Part shown: in pieces, positions 50,596 to 60,182 of the stretch | Layout of the letters: every line of letters begins with the position of its first letter | Numbering within the stretch: position 1 is the first letter of the stretch | Assembly: GCF_000829195.1 (NCBI RefSeq) | Contig: NZ_AP013294.1 | Coordinates: 620,001-684,000, forward strand | Direction: 5' to 3' | Source of the DNA: Bacillus sp. OxB-1 | GTDB taxonomy: Bacteria; Bacillota; Bacilli; Bacillales_A; Planococcaceae | Length of the DNA: 64,000 nucleotides | Program-made: the position numbers and the translations under genes | Notes under the pieces: generated by a model | The model's database searches: none | The model's input: only the letters and a program-made list of their open reading frames with translations | What the model was told of the DNA's origin: nothing

Positions 50596-52716
50596 TTATA
50601 CTCTCCGAACTGTGATGTCTTCCTCTGCTGCCTCCACGAGGACCTTTTCAACAGGATCCCCTTCCAATAGAAGGTCTGTCAATGGATCTTCGATTTTGTC
50701 CTGGATGACTCTGCGGAGCGGGCGGGCTCCGAACCGTTTGTCATAGCCGAGTCTGACTAGTGCCTGTTTCGCTTCCGGCGTGATGGTGATGTCAATCTGG
50801 TGTTCTTCAATCGCTTCTTGGACATCTTCCAACATCAAGTCTACGATTTCCAAAAGATTTTCTTCCGTTAATTCATTGAACGCCACAATCGCATCAAAAC
50901 GGTTCAGAAATTCCGGCTTGAAGTAATCACCCAATGTTTCAAGCATCGTCACTGATTCATGTTCGGTTTTATTGAAACCGACGCTCAACGTCTTCACGCC
51001 TGTACCGGCATTGCTCGTCATAATGATGACGGTATCTTTGAAGCTGACCGTCCGGCCGTGTGAATCGGTCAGCCGCCCGTCTTCCATGATTTGCAAGAAC
51101 ATGTTCTGCACATCAGGATGCGCTTTTTCGATTTCATCGAGCAGGACAATCGAGTATGGATTGCGGCGGATCTGTTCCGTCAATTGACCCGCTTCCTCAT
51201 GACCGACATAGCCCGGAGGCGAACCGATAATTTTCGAAACCGCGTGTTTTTCCATGTACTCACTCATGTCGAGACGGATGAGCGAATCGCGAGAGCCGAA
51301 TAACTCTTCCGCCAACACTTTTGTAATTTCCGTTTTCCCGACACCCGTCGGACCAACGAAGAGGAAGGATCCGATCGGACGATTTTTCGATTTGAGACCG
51401 GCCCGGCTGCGGCGGATCGCTTTCGCAATTTTATCGACCGCTTCCGCTTGTCCAATGACTTTTTTGCCGAGGTTTTCCGCAAGTCCTTTCATTTTCGCTT
51501 GCTCCGCCGCCTGCAGCTTCGTTACAGGTATCCCTGTCTTCTCTTCTATGATCTGTTCGATATGGGCAACAGTCACTTCTGCTTGTTGAATTTCACCGTT
51601 TTGCACGGCAGCTTCCAGTTTTTCTCGGAGCTGCATTTCTTCTTCGCGCAATTGTGCAGCCTTTTCATAATTCTCCTGTTCTGCCGCCTGCTCTTTCCGC
51701 TGGATGATGTCTTGCAGGCGGGCCCGCATGGAATCGGAATCCTCCTCGGCTTGTACCAAATTCAAACGGGCCCCTGCTTCATCTAGCAAGTCAATCGCTT
51801 TATCCGGGAGGAATCGATCTTGGATATAACGCTGCGATAATGTAACGCAAGCACGCACCGCTTCATCCGGATACCGCACTTCATGGTAGCTTTCATAGCG
51901 ATCTTTAATACCGTTCAAAATCTGGACAGCATCTTCCGCAGACGGCTCTTTCACGATAATCGGTTGGAAACGTCGTTCAAGTGCCGCGTCTTTTTCAATT
52001 TGGCGGTACTCTTTTAAAGTGGTCGCGCCGATCAGCTGCAAAGTACCGCGGGCCAGTGCCGGTTTCAAAATATTCCCGGCGTCCATCTTGGATCCTTCCG
52101 CAGTCCCTGCCCCTACAAGCAGGTGGATTTCGTCTACGAACAACAATACTTCTGACCGTGATTCCAATTCCTCGATCAGCTGTTTCATCCGTTCCTCAAA
52201 CTGGCCGCGAATGCCCGTATTTGTCACAAGTGACGCTACGTCAAGGACATACACTTCTTTGTTCCGCAGCTTCGCAGGCACATCGCCTTCTTGGATCTTC
52301 ACCGCCAGCCCTTCCGCAATCGCTGTTTTACCGACGCCCGGCTCCCCGATCAGGACAGGATTGTTTTTATTTCTTCTATTCAATGTTTCAATGACACGTT
52401 TGATTTCCCCATCCCGTCCGATGACCGGGTCAATTCTCCCTTCTCTCGCTTCGTCGGACAAGTTTTTGCCAAGCTGGTCCAACAGACCGGGAGCACGGCC
52501 TTCTGCTTGTCTTACTTGGGTCCGGGCTTGTTTCCCCCCGTTCTCCTGGAAGAATTGGTTCACTTCATTGCTGAAGGAAGGCATATGTCCTGCCGCAAAT
52601 TGACCTTGCATCTCTTGGTAGCATGCCTGGCATATGTGCATTTGCATCGCCTGCCGGTTCAGTTGAAGTCTAAAATTCACCGTTGCTTCGTTTTTGCCGC
52701 AATGTTGACATTTCAT
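50596..52716 (-). CDS. clpE: ATP-dependent Clp protease ATPase subunit ClpE
   Basis: 706 residues. N-terminal zinc finger with C3, C6, C29 and C32, diagnostic of ClpE rather than ClpC. Two AAA+ modules: Walker A GEPGVGKT near 124-131 and GPTGVGKTE in the second; UVR-like coiled coil between them (EQAAEQENYEKAAQLREEEM). Unfolds proteins for ClpP, mainly under heat stress. GGGAGGAG precedes the ATG. The leader holds a GGTCAAA heptamer and GTCAAAAA/TTTTTGAC inverted arms, reminiscent of CtsR half-sites, but not a standard tandem CtsR box. Confidence 0.93.
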   Translation of the reverse strand: MKCQHCGKNEATVNFRLQLNRQAMQMHICQACYQEMQGQFAAGHMPSFSNEVNQFFQENGGKQARTQVRQAEGRAPGLLDQLGKNLSDEAREGRIDPVIGRDGEIKRVIETLNRRNKNNPVLIGEPGVGKTAIAEGLAVKIQEGDVPAKLRNKEVYVLDVASLVTNTGIRGQFEERMKQLIEELESRSEVLLFVDEIHLLVGAGTAEGSKMDAGNILKPALARGTLQLIGATTLKEYRQIEKDAALERRFQPIIVKEPSAEDAVQILNGIKDRYESYHEVRYPDEAVRACVTLSQRYIQDRFLPDKAIDLLDEAGARLNLVQAEEDSDSMRARLQDIIQRKEQAAEQENYEKAAQLREEEMQLREKLEAAVQNGEIQQAEVTVAHIEQIIEEKTGIPVTKLQAAEQAKMKGLAENLGKKVIGQAEAVDKIAKAIRRSRAGLKSKNRPIGSFLFVGPTGVGKTEITKVLAEELFGSRDSLIRLDMSEYMEKHAVSKIIGSPPGYVGHEEAGQLTEQIRRNPYSIVLLDEIEKAHPDVQNMFLQIMEDGRLTDSHGRTVSFKDTVIIMTSNAGTGVKTLSVGFNKTEHESVTMLETLGDYFKPEFLNRFDAIVAFNELTEENLLEIVDLMLEDVQEAIEEHQIDITITPEAKQALVRLGYDKRFGARPLRRVIQDKIEDPLTDLLLEGDPVEKVLVEAAEEDITVRRV

Positions 52717-52737
52717 AATGGGCTCCTCCCTCTATAA

Positions 52738-53104
52738 ATGTTGATGTATCAACGGTTTGACCCGTTATCAGGGCGTCAAAAATATTTTTTTGACACACCG
52801 TTAAACCATATTTATTTGATATTTGAATCTTCAAACAGACAAGGGCACGCTACGCGGTCATCGCTGGATAATACTGGTCGCGATGATAGCTCTGTATACG
52901 ATGCACTATGGATCTCCGCATAACTTATGATGACGTACCCTCCCATGTCTCTTGGCGTCCAAAGCGCCTACATTCCTTCGTTCGGTCTAGTCATAAGGCG
53001 GAGGCTGGCGAAGCTCCTTTGGGGACTCATTGGTCGTATGGAAAATATAATGCCGGCTTCTCCGTGTCATCCAATTTTCTAGTCATTCACTCAGAATGTA
53101 ATGC
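52738..53104. other. clpE leader and IS110 3' flank
   Basis: No gene seen. Left part is the clpE promoter region with the inverted arms GTCAAAAA/TTTTTGAC and GTTGAT/ATCAAC. The right part (from about 52850) holds short hairpins (TCATCGC/GCGATGA, GGCG/CGCC, GGAG/CTCC) and is probably the downstream end of the insertion sequence; its edge could not be placed. Confidence 0.45.
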
Positions 53105-54382
53105 TTAGGCAGCTCTTTCGAGCTTGGGAATGTCCCTCATCATCTGCTCGGCGTCAAATGCCATATGCTTCGTACAGATTGCGTGCAGCACCTTCAGTAG
53201 TTTCCCACAGAGAACTACAATGGACTGCTTCTTGCGTAATGGGTTTACCTGTCTTGTTGTGTAATACTCATGCAGTTGTCGAAATGCCTTGTTATGGCGG
53301 ATCATCGGCATCATGACACGGAAGAGCAGTGCACGTAGTTGGCGTCTTCCCCTTTTCGAAATGCGTTTCTGTCCTTTGTGCTGTCCGGAAGAATTCTCCC
53401 TAAGTGTCAATCCCGCGAGTTTAAGTAGTTGGCGTGGATGATCATAATGGGCGAAACTACCGATTTCAGATAGTAAATCAATGATGGTTGCGTCTCCAAG
53501 GCCTGGAACCGTTTGAAGATACTCATACTCAACCGTCGCCTGAATAAGCTCTGTCAACTGTTCCTGAAGTGATTCAAGTTCCTTCTCAAGTTGGCGATAG
53601 CGCTGGACGAGTGTGGCGATTTCAATACGGGCCATCGTTTGTCCTTCTGTAACGCCAATGGAAATATACGCCGAATCAATAAGTTTCTTTGCCTTCGGTA
53701 TCTGGGGGGATTTCATTCCCTCTACATTCCGGTAGATTTCAACCAGTTCAATCGGCTCTTTGCCCGCTACATCGTTAGGAAATGGTGTACATTCCAACGC
53801 AGCGAGTGCCATCTTGCCGAAACTCGGAAACACTTGTTGAAACTCCGGAAAATAGCGATCGGTCCAGCGAATTATCTTGTTTTTAACAGCGTTTAATTCC
53901 TCAGTGAGATTGCCTTTGAGCGTCGCACCTACACGCAGTTCAGCCTCTGTTTCCCTCAAGATCCGTGGATAGCTGTATCGACCGTCTTTCACTAAACGGG
54001 CGATGACAAGGGCATCTTTGGCGTCGTTCTTCGTCTGAAGATTGTCGTCAAGTTCCTTGGATTTCTTTACATGCATTGGATTGCATATGACGAGGGGGAT
54101 GCCCCGATCGTCGAGAAAGTAGGCCAGGTTGAGCCAATAGTGGCCGGTTGGCTCGATGCCGATAATGACATCGGTTTTGCCGAATTGTTTCTTGGCATTG
54201 AGAATACATTCATAGAAGTATTCGAACCCTTGCCTCGATTGATGTACGGGGAACGACTTCTTGAGGAGCAGGCCACGTTCATCAACCATGCAGGCGTAAT
54301 GTGTGCGCTTGGCGATGTCCATTCCTATAACCAGCGTTTTATCCGTGACTTGATTAATTTTAGCGTTTTGCGTAAAATTCAT
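53105..54382 (-). CDS. IS110-family transposase (DEDD recombinase)
   Basis: 425 residues. N-terminal RuvC-like DEDD domain: VIGMDIAKRTHYA (D), VIIGIEPTGHYW (E), NDAKDALVIARL (D, D). C-terminal Tnp_20 domain with VPGLGDATIIDLLSEIG and KLAGLTLRENSSGQHKGQKRISKRGRRQLR including the conserved serine. The gene is intact. IS110 elements have no ordinary terminal inverted repeats and, in characterised members, use an element-encoded bridge RNA. Ends of the element were not resolved; only one copy is present here. Confidence 0.92.
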   Translation of the reverse strand: MNFTQNAKINQVTDKTLVIGMDIAKRTHYACMVDERGLLLKKSFPVHQSRQGFEYFYECILNAKKQFGKTDVIIGIEPTGHYWLNLAYFLDDRGIPLVICNPMHVKKSKELDDNLQTKNDAKDALVIARLVKDGRYSYPRILRETEAELRVGATLKGNLTEELNAVKNKIIRWTDRYFPEFQQVFPSFGKMALAALECTPFPNDVAGKEPIELVEIYRNVEGMKSPQIPKAKKLIDSAYISIGVTEGQTMARIEIATLVQRYRQLEKELESLQEQLTELIQATVEYEYLQTVPGLGDATIIDLLSEIGSFAHYDHPRQLLKLAGLTLRENSSGQHKGQKRISKRGRRQLRALLFRVMMPMIRHNKAFRQLHEYYTTRQVNPLRKKQSIVVLCGKLLKVLHAICTKHMAFDAEQMMRDIPKLERAA

Positions 54383-54485
54383 GATGAGTCCTCCTTGGTA
54401 TCTAAATTAGGGGTCAATTCGTGCAGATTTGACACCCCGCATCATACCAAGAGGGCTTTTTGTGTTCAAGTCCCCGAAAAAGCTT
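54383..54485 (-). ncRNA. Candidate structured (bridge-RNA-like) leader of the IS110 element
   Basis: Directly before the transposase start the minus strand can fold into a nested hairpin, CTTGGTAT with ATACCAAG outside and GGGGTGTCA with TGACCCC inside, followed upstream by GCTTTTTCGG-type stem GCTTTTT/AAAAAGC. The transposase ribosome site GGAGG abuts the first hairpin. Location and structure fit the 5' non-coding RNA region of IS110-group elements, but target- and donor-binding loops were not identified. Confidence 0.35.
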
Positions 54486-54688
54486 CTAACAGGAATGCTC
54501 CTTTTATTTATATAAGGTTTATTTCAAACAGCATATTTTAGAATAAAAGGTCATTGATGTTGACTAACTTTGACCTTGATACCATTTTACCCTGACCTTG
54601 TTTGACTTTCAAGAGATATGCTTGTGATATTAGACAAATTTTGAAGGGAGGTAGAGTCGGCTAGACTATCCTCCCTACAGAACAACAA

Positions 54689-54729
54689 GGAAAAAGCGCC
54701 TCCCATCGATTACCGATTAGCAGGCGCTT
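54689..54729 (-). terminator. Terminator of the VWA lipoprotein gene
   Basis: AAGCGCCT/AGGCGCTT stem with inner ATCG/CGAT pairing, then TTTTTCC on the minus strand. Confidence 0.8.
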
Positions 54730-54757
54730 CATATAGAAGTAATTTTCTGAATTTCAC

Positions 54758-56134
54758 TTACTCCGCGTTTTTCTTTTGAATCGTTTCGTTATATTTCTGG
54801 TTTCCCTCTTTGGTAATGTCATTGTAGAGTTTATTGCCGTTTCTCGTACTTTCATTGTAGAGATCGTTGCCCGTCTTTGTGACATAATTATATTTTGCAT
54901 GCTGATCGGCAATCAAATTACGTGACAGGTTGCGGGCGGGATGACCGCTGTCCTCATACTTCGTTCGAAGATACTCTTCTGCAGCCTGCAGCCGTTCCTT
55001 TTCCCTTAGCGACTTTTCCTGCATCTCAACCTTTGTATCCCAGGCAAGATCTTGGAGGACGACTTTCTGATCCCATGCTTCGTCTTGGCCTTTCTCTTTC
55101 CAGTCCCACCATTGCTGCTGAATCACTTCGTATTGCTCCCGCATATATTTTTTCAGTTCTTTCTCGGAATTAACGTAGATGAATTCCCCGTTCCCTGCAT
55201 CGGCCACTTTTTTCAGCAAGGTCTGCCCTTCATTATCGACATCATAGCCGATAATATTGACGACCGTCTGAATATTGCCCGAAACGAGTTCTCCTGCCGC
55301 TTTCACCGGGTCGCCGCCGCAGGTTTCGATGCCGTCGCTTACTACGTAGACAACCGCTTCATCCGTATCTTCCGGAATATCTTCTTTCACGGTTTCCAAT
55401 ACAAGTCCGATCGGCGTCCAGCCCGCAGGTTTCACGTTGTGTAGTGCCTCCCGGAACGCCGTCTCTTCAAACTTCCCATTATAGAAATTTTCCGTGCTGC
55501 TGCAGGAAAGCTCCTTGTCCGCTTGGTTGCCGGAGCCTTTATGGCCATACACCCGCATCGACACGGTCGCATCCTCCGGTATCTGTTTGGCGAAATCCAA
55601 GACCGCATCCTTCGCCGAATCCATACGTGATTTGCCGTCCGCCATCGCTTTCATGCTTCCGCTCGCATCGATCAAAATGGCGTAATGCGCCGTTTTCAGC
55701 TTCGGCGCGTTCATTTGTTCATCGGGCCTTTCATGATCTACCGCCACCGTTGGATCGAATGTTAGAAAAGTCTTCATCCCCTCATAATAATCTTCTCCAA
55801 GAAGATGCAGCATTTCATTCAAATACTGCTCCTCCGTCAGATCATCCGGCCACTCGTCAATCGCTTCCTTGACTTTTTCTTCATCGTAGTTATTTCCGCC
55901 GTAAATACCCGGTTTCCGGAGAAGCTTTTTTTCCACGTCCGTCAATTCACGATCAACGCCAGCAAACTCGTAATACTCAGGCTTCGCTAGTTCAAATTCG
56001 TTCGATTCTTGTTCAGCCGCCGTTTTTGTCTCTGTCTGCGCCTGATTTTCCGCCTGAACTTGCGTTTCTTCTTTAGCCGTACAGCCTGCCAACAGGATAA
56101 GCGTACAAATCAGGCCATATAAAAGCTTTTTCAT
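54758..56134 (-). CDS. VWA-domain lipoprotein
   Basis: 458 residues. Lipobox LAGC near residue 18, a Glu/Gln/Thr-rich linker, then a von Willebrand A domain (about 150-330) with the MIDAS motif DASGSM and VVYVVSDGIETCGGDP. A charged coiled-coil region follows. The last 46 residues contain four 11-residue repeats (pattern xYNxxTxxGNx). Resembles B. subtilis YwmC/YwmD-type secreted VWA proteins; ligand unknown. Surface-anchored metal-dependent adhesion or sensing is plausible. Confidence 0.83.
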   Translation of the reverse strand: MKKLLYGLICTLILLAGCTAKEETQVQAENQAQTETKTAAEQESNEFELAKPEYYEFAGVDRELTDVEKKLLRKPGIYGGNNYDEEKVKEAIDEWPDDLTEEQYLNEMLHLLGEDYYEGMKTFLTFDPTVAVDHERPDEQMNAPKLKTAHYAILIDASGSMKAMADGKSRMDSAKDAVLDFAKQIPEDATVSMRVYGHKGSGNQADKELSCSSTENFYNGKFEETAFREALHNVKPAGWTPIGLVLETVKEDIPEDTDEAVVYVVSDGIETCGGDPVKAAGELVSGNIQTVVNIIGYDVDNEGQTLLKKVADAGNGEFIYVNSEKELKKYMREQYEVIQQQWWDWKEKGQDEAWDQKVVLQDLAWDTKVEMQEKSLREKERLQAAEEYLRTKYEDSGHPARNLSRNLIADQHAKYNYVTKTGNDLYNESTRNGNKLYNDITKEGNQKYNETIQKKNAE

Positions 56135-56363
56135 CCTTCTTTCTCCTTTGTCATTGTATTAATTGAATTATAGCGAATTTAGCAGTCGACAAAAGACCGG
56201 ATTTGTAAAATCATCCGAATGACGCAGCCAGTGTCTGTGCATTCAGGGTAGTTTCAATTGGTTTGAATCGGCTAAAATTTCCGGAATAATTCATCAATTG
56301 TAAGATTAATGATATATTTAGTGGAGAAGCAAAACAAATAGCACAGAAAGAAGGTATGGCAAA

Positions 56364-56882
56364 ATGGATGTAAAGTTTCCAATCGGGCCATTGCAAGTTC
56401 CCGAAAACGTAAGCGTAGCCGATATTCAAAAATGGTGGAAGGAAATCAAGACATACGCGGATCGACTAAGACAAACGGTTGGCTCATTAAGCGATGAGGA
56501 ATTAGAGAAAACATACCGCGAAGGCAGCTATACTGTACGTCAGCTTGTTCATCACATAGCGGATTCCCAGCTGAATATGTACCAACGCCTGAAACTGGCT
56601 TTGACAGAAGACACTCCGACAGTCCCGGCTTTCAATCAGGACAAGTGGGCCGTCCAGCCGGATACCGAGCTTCCCGTAGAAAGCTCCATTAAGATGTTGG
56701 CAGGCATAAATGAACGTCTCGCAGCACTGTTCGGCAATATAACGGAAGAGCAGCTAAATCGGTCATTCATTCATCAAGTAAACGGTGAGATTACCGTGGC
56801 AACAAAATTGGCGAAATTAGCATGGCATGAAGAGCATCACTTAGCCCATATCAAACTTGCATTGGCAGACGGAAAGTCTTGA
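56364..56882 (+). CDS. DinB-superfamily protein (YfiT/BstA type)
   Basis: 172 residues, four-helix bundle with metal-site histidines in RQLVHHIADSQLN and LAWHEEHHLAHI, and the N-terminal PIGPLQVPENVSVADIQKWW typical of YfiT. Relatives act as bacillithiol S-transferases, so a detoxification role is likely. AAGGTATGG precedes the ATG. Monocistronic with terminator. Confidence 0.85.
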   Translation: MDVKFPIGPLQVPENVSVADIQKWWKEIKTYADRLRQTVGSLSDEELEKTYREGSYTVRQLVHHIADSQLNMYQRLKLALTEDTPTVPAFNQDKWAVQPDTELPVESSIKMLAGINERLAALFGNITEEQLNRSFIHQVNGEITVATKLAKLAWHEEHHLAHIKLALADGKS

Positions 56883-56929
56883 CCGCTTTAACCTTATAGC
56901 AAACATTCGTTGTTTACGATTGCAAAACA

Positions 56930-56966
56930 CCAGGCATCCTTAAAAGGCAGATGCCTGGCTTTTATT
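56930..56966 (+). terminator. Terminator of the DinB-like gene
   Basis: CCAGGCATC/GATGCCTGG stem followed by CTTTTATTT. The following ~290 bp to 57253 hold nothing else recognisable apart from AT-rich promoter-like sequence. Confidence 0.8.
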
Positions 56967-57253
56967 TCATCCACTGCGCAAGTCCATGCTGCCTATGGGA
57001 GCCTGAAAATTTGTAGAACGTGCTACCAAGACTGGTAGAAGCATCTTTCAAAACCATTGCCTCTCATTCCTCTCTTATCTACTCTTTATACCTCAATAGT
57101 TTTACGATATATCTTCATTGTTAAATATAGCTACTATTTCAGTATAGTATGTTGTACAATCATAAGGGCTCTTAAAGGAGGGTACAAAGTAGCTCAAATT
57201 CATTCGAATAAAAATACCTATTATATTCGGTCTTAAAATGAAAGGTGAATTTC

Positions 57254-57433
57254 ATGAAAAAAAATAGAATCACATTGAAATTAGGATGGTTTTTGCCGAC
57301 TTTCATGGTAACTATAATTATTGTACCATTACTTTTATTAGGTTTAATATCTTACAAAGATGCTGTTCTGCCAACAACATTCTTAGGTTTGTACGAGACG
57401 ACAATCGAAAAAAGCATCCTATCTTTTTATTGA
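57254..57433 (+). CDS. Small membrane protein, unknown
   Basis: 59 residues from ATG 57254 with GAAAGGTGAA upstream. One strong hydrophobic helix (about 11-33, LGWFLPTFMVTIIIVPLLLL) after a basic N-terminus. No family recognised. Its end overlaps by 7 bp the convergent gene at 57427. Could be a small membrane peptide or a remnant of a larger gene. Confidence 0.45.
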   Translation: MKKNRITLKLGWFLPTFMVTIIIVPLLLLGLISYKDAVLPTTFLGLYETTIEKSILSFY

Positions 57434-58632
57434 GTAAACCCTATTTCATTTATATAAAGTTGAAAATCCTGATGGTCTTCTTGTTGATGTTTCAATTTTA
57501 ATTTTCCTTCATATAATGACTCCCCTGTTGGCAAATCACTTATAATTAGGGCTTGTCCACTACTTGTAGCATAAACAATATATATTTTTCCATTCATCAC
57601 CTTACTATAAGATGTCTGCTCTTCACCCGTACTATCTGGTAAATCAAAGGTCAACTTTTCGTCCCATTTCCCAGTTTCGATATCATACCGGTTGACCTCT
57701 AAACCATTCGCTGCTTGTGACGGAACATAAATTGTAGAGTTAATGATTGTCGATGCGCCGTCTATAGTTGCCAGTATGTCGTCAGGTCCCACTAACTTTT
57801 CGGATCGATTCTTTTCTATATTGTACACCAGGTATTCAGACGCGACTGTAGTTGGTTGACCATCGCTTTGTACCAATTCCTCTTCAAAAGCCTCGATTCG
57901 AATCAAAAGATAGTTAAATCGTTGGAAAGGTTCAACATTATTGATTACTTGCATGTCAGACCATCCATTCTTTACTGTGGGAGTAGAAGCAATGATGTTA
58001 TCACTTACCAGTTTCCCCTCTTCCACATCAATTGTATAGACATGGAATTGGTATTCCCCCTTGCTATCTTTTCGATACCCCTGGGTGATCACCTTTAATT
58101 CACCACCTACGACTTGGACAGCTTCCACCTGCATCCAAACGTAATCCTCTCTTTCCGGGACATCTATCCGAAGTGCTGTACTTTCTTTTGTTTCTTTATT
58201 CAATACTTCAATATCGAAAGACAAATCCTTCGCAGGATGCACATAGGTTTTCGAAGTAACATTAGCATATGCCAATAAATTCTCATCTTCAAAAAAATTA
58301 GTAGACACCAGATCCTTGCTCCGCATAAAATTCTTTTGCTGCTTCACTAACTTGTCAAACATCGGCGGTACATGTATTCTATCCAATTTTTGTAGAAAGG
58401 ATTGATGATTTGGATCTTTGTTTTCTCCATTAGTGATGTGTATCGGCTGGGACATGTGGTTCCAATAAACGCCGTCTATCATTATGTTTTTCACTTCATC
58501 CTCATTGCCGCTCACTTTTTCAAATTCAATTTCTACAAGCTTATTTGCGGCGAAACTGGAGTGAGTGTAAAAAGTTCCAATCACAAGCAGCGTAACCAAA
58601 CAAATCGAAATGATTTTCCAATAGCGCTTCAT
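57427..58632 (-). CDS. Secreted protein of a YtrA-type ABC operon
   Basis: 401 residues. Signal peptide (about 1-29, ending SSFAAN), then repeated beta-strand blocks with YVWMQVEAVQVVGGELKVITQG, ASEYLVYNIEKNRSEKLVG and MNGKIYIVYATSSGQALIISD, suggesting a beta-propeller. No enzyme motif seen. It is last gene of an operon GntR-ATPase-permease-this protein. An accessory envelope or sensing role is inferred; I do not recognise the family. Confidence 0.7.
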   Translation of the reverse strand: MKRYWKIISICLVTLLVIGTFYTHSSFAANKLVEIEFEKVSGNEDEVKNIMIDGVYWNHMSQPIHITNGENKDPNHQSFLQKLDRIHVPPMFDKLVKQQKNFMRSKDLVSTNFFEDENLLAYANVTSKTYVHPAKDLSFDIEVLNKETKESTALRIDVPEREDYVWMQVEAVQVVGGELKVITQGYRKDSKGEYQFHVYTIDVEEGKLVSDNIIASTPTVKNGWSDMQVINNVEPFQRFNYLLIRIEAFEEELVQSDGQPTTVASEYLVYNIEKNRSEKLVGPDDILATIDGASTIINSTIYVPSQAANGLEVNRYDIETGKWDEKLTFDLPDSTGEEQTSYSKVMNGKIYIVYATSSGQALIISDLPTGESLYEGKLKLKHQQEDHQDFQLYINEIGFTQ

Positions 58633-58647
58633 CTGTATGACCTCCCG

Positions 58648-59478
58648 TCAAACCCTTACTTTGTTCTTCATCAGAAAATGGCCTATCCAAATTGCACAAG
58701 CTAGGACAAGAAGACCTGCCGTTAACTCCATGAAAAACAGTTCCTTAGGATAAAAATAACTTTTCAACATGAACTCATTCACCAGTATCGGTGCAAAAAA
58801 GACGAAAAGGGAAACACCACAATACAGAAGACCATACACAATCCCCTTTAGGCGATAAGAACGTTCAAACAAAATGGCTGTAAACACAATACATACAGCT
58901 GCAATACCACTGCCGTAATAAAGAATAAATTCAATAAAAGTATTTGGAAACAAGACATTCAAATTGTTGATATTCGTAATCTCACTAACAGAAAGATCCG
59001 TACGAAACTCACTTGGAACCATCCACTGCAACACCTGAATTTCAATTGGCAATAATACTAGTTGTAAGGCAACGAGGCCTAAAACATAAAGTAAAATCGT
59101 TGTCGCTTTTGCTAAATAGATATGAATGCGCGCTGTCGGCAACATGAACAAACGATAACTGAATGTGTTTTTCCCAAGCCAATCACGATACCAAATAAAG
59201 AAAACATAAATCACTAATATAACGCCGGAGACTACAATGGGTCCCATAAACCACGCTGTCTGAGTAATATTAAAAAAAGACATTGGCCCATAGCTTTCGA
59301 TAAACTCACTCTTTGGCATGAATTCCTTGTAAATCATCTCATTCGCTCGATTTACATACAATTGCGCTTCCACAATAACCCCAGTAACTTGCGTAAGAAT
59401 CGTAAGTCCAATTAACACGAGATAGAGCTTTAAAAAACGGATAAACTCGAAATTGATTAACTTCAAATAACGATTCAT
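58648..59478 (-). CDS. ABC transporter permease (YtrC/D-like)
   Basis: 276 residues, six hydrophobic helices; KTATILLYVLGLVALQLVLLPIEI-type helices and FSYRLFMLPTARIHIYLAK loop resemble permeases of YtrA-regulated ABC systems. No substrate-binding protein nearby. Start overlaps the ATPase stop by 4 bp. These systems usually respond to wall-active agents. Confidence 0.78.
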   Translation of the reverse strand: MNRYLKLINFEFIRFLKLYLVLIGLTILTQVTGVIVEAQLYVNRANEMIYKEFMPKSEFIESYGPMSFFNITQTAWFMGPIVVSGVILVIYVFFIWYRDWLGKNTFSYRLFMLPTARIHIYLAKATTILLYVLGLVALQLVLLPIEIQVLQWMVPSEFRTDLSVSEITNINNLNVLFPNTFIEFILYYGSGIAAVCIVFTAILFERSYRLKGIVYGLLYCGVSLFVFFAPILVNEFMLKSYFYPKELFFMELTAGLLVLACAIWIGHFLMKNKVRV

Positions 59479-60164
59479 GCTTGATACACCTCTCTCATGA
59501 CGTCAATTACCGATTTCCCTTCTATTTCTCTTACTTCTTCTGTGTCAAATTCTTTTAAAACGACACCGTTATCCAGCAGAACCGCTTTATCAATCAAATG
59601 TTCAATATCATTAATTTCATGTGTTGTGATAATGACTCCGCGGCCTTCAATCAAGTGACTCGTAAATACGTCGGCAATTTGCTCACGACTGAATATGTCA
59701 ATCCCTGAGAAAGGTTCGTCCATTAGGACATAATCGACATCCATCGCTAACCCGAGAATCAGGTTTACTTTGGCGATATTTCCTTTTGACAGTTCAGAAA
59801 TCCGATCTGTTTCATTCAGTTTAAAAAAGTGAAGAAGCTCACTGGCACGGGCCTTGTTCCAGCTGTCGTAAAAGTCGGCCATGAATACAAAGGCTTCTCG
59901 TATTTGCATATGCGGCAGCATCGTGATGGCATCCGGTATGAAGGTGATTTTTTCATAGCTCTTACTATGAATTTTTTCACCGTCGATGAGAATTGTACCG
60001 CTATTGATGGGCGTTAACGCCATAATCGCTTTCATAATGGTTGTTTTTCCGACACCATTAATGCCAATTAAACAAGTGATCTTCCCTTTTTCTGCGGTAA
60101 AAGACACGCCTTTCAACACGTTCTTCTTGCCAAACTTCTTGGTTACATCTTTTATTTCAATCAT
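59475..60164 (-). CDS. ABC transporter ATP-binding protein (YtrB-like)
   Basis: 229 residues. Walker A GINGVGKTT, signature ELSKGNIAKVNLI (LSKGN in place of LSGGQ), Walker B YVLMDEPFSGID, switch histidine in ITTHEINDIEHL. The modified signature is characteristic of the CcmA/YtrB-type ATPases coupled to small permeases. Lies 18 bp after the GntR gene. Confidence 0.9.
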   Translation of the reverse strand: MIEIKDVTKKFGKKNVLKGVSFTAEKGKITCLIGINGVGKTTIMKAIMALTPINSGTILIDGEKIHSKSYEKITFIPDAITMLPHMQIREAFVFMADFYDSWNKARASELLHFFKLNETDRISELSKGNIAKVNLILGLAMDVDYVLMDEPFSGIDIFSREQIADVFTSHLIEGRGVIITTHEINDIEHLIDKAVLLDNGVVLKEFDTEEVREIEGKSVIDVMREVYQA

Positions 60165-60182
60165 GAAGATCCCCCTATTTAA

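Noticed and set aside
52740..52800. Canonical tandem CtsR box before clpE
   Set aside because: Only isolated GGTCAAA/TTTGAC-like heptamers are seen, not the two directly repeated heptamers three bases apart.
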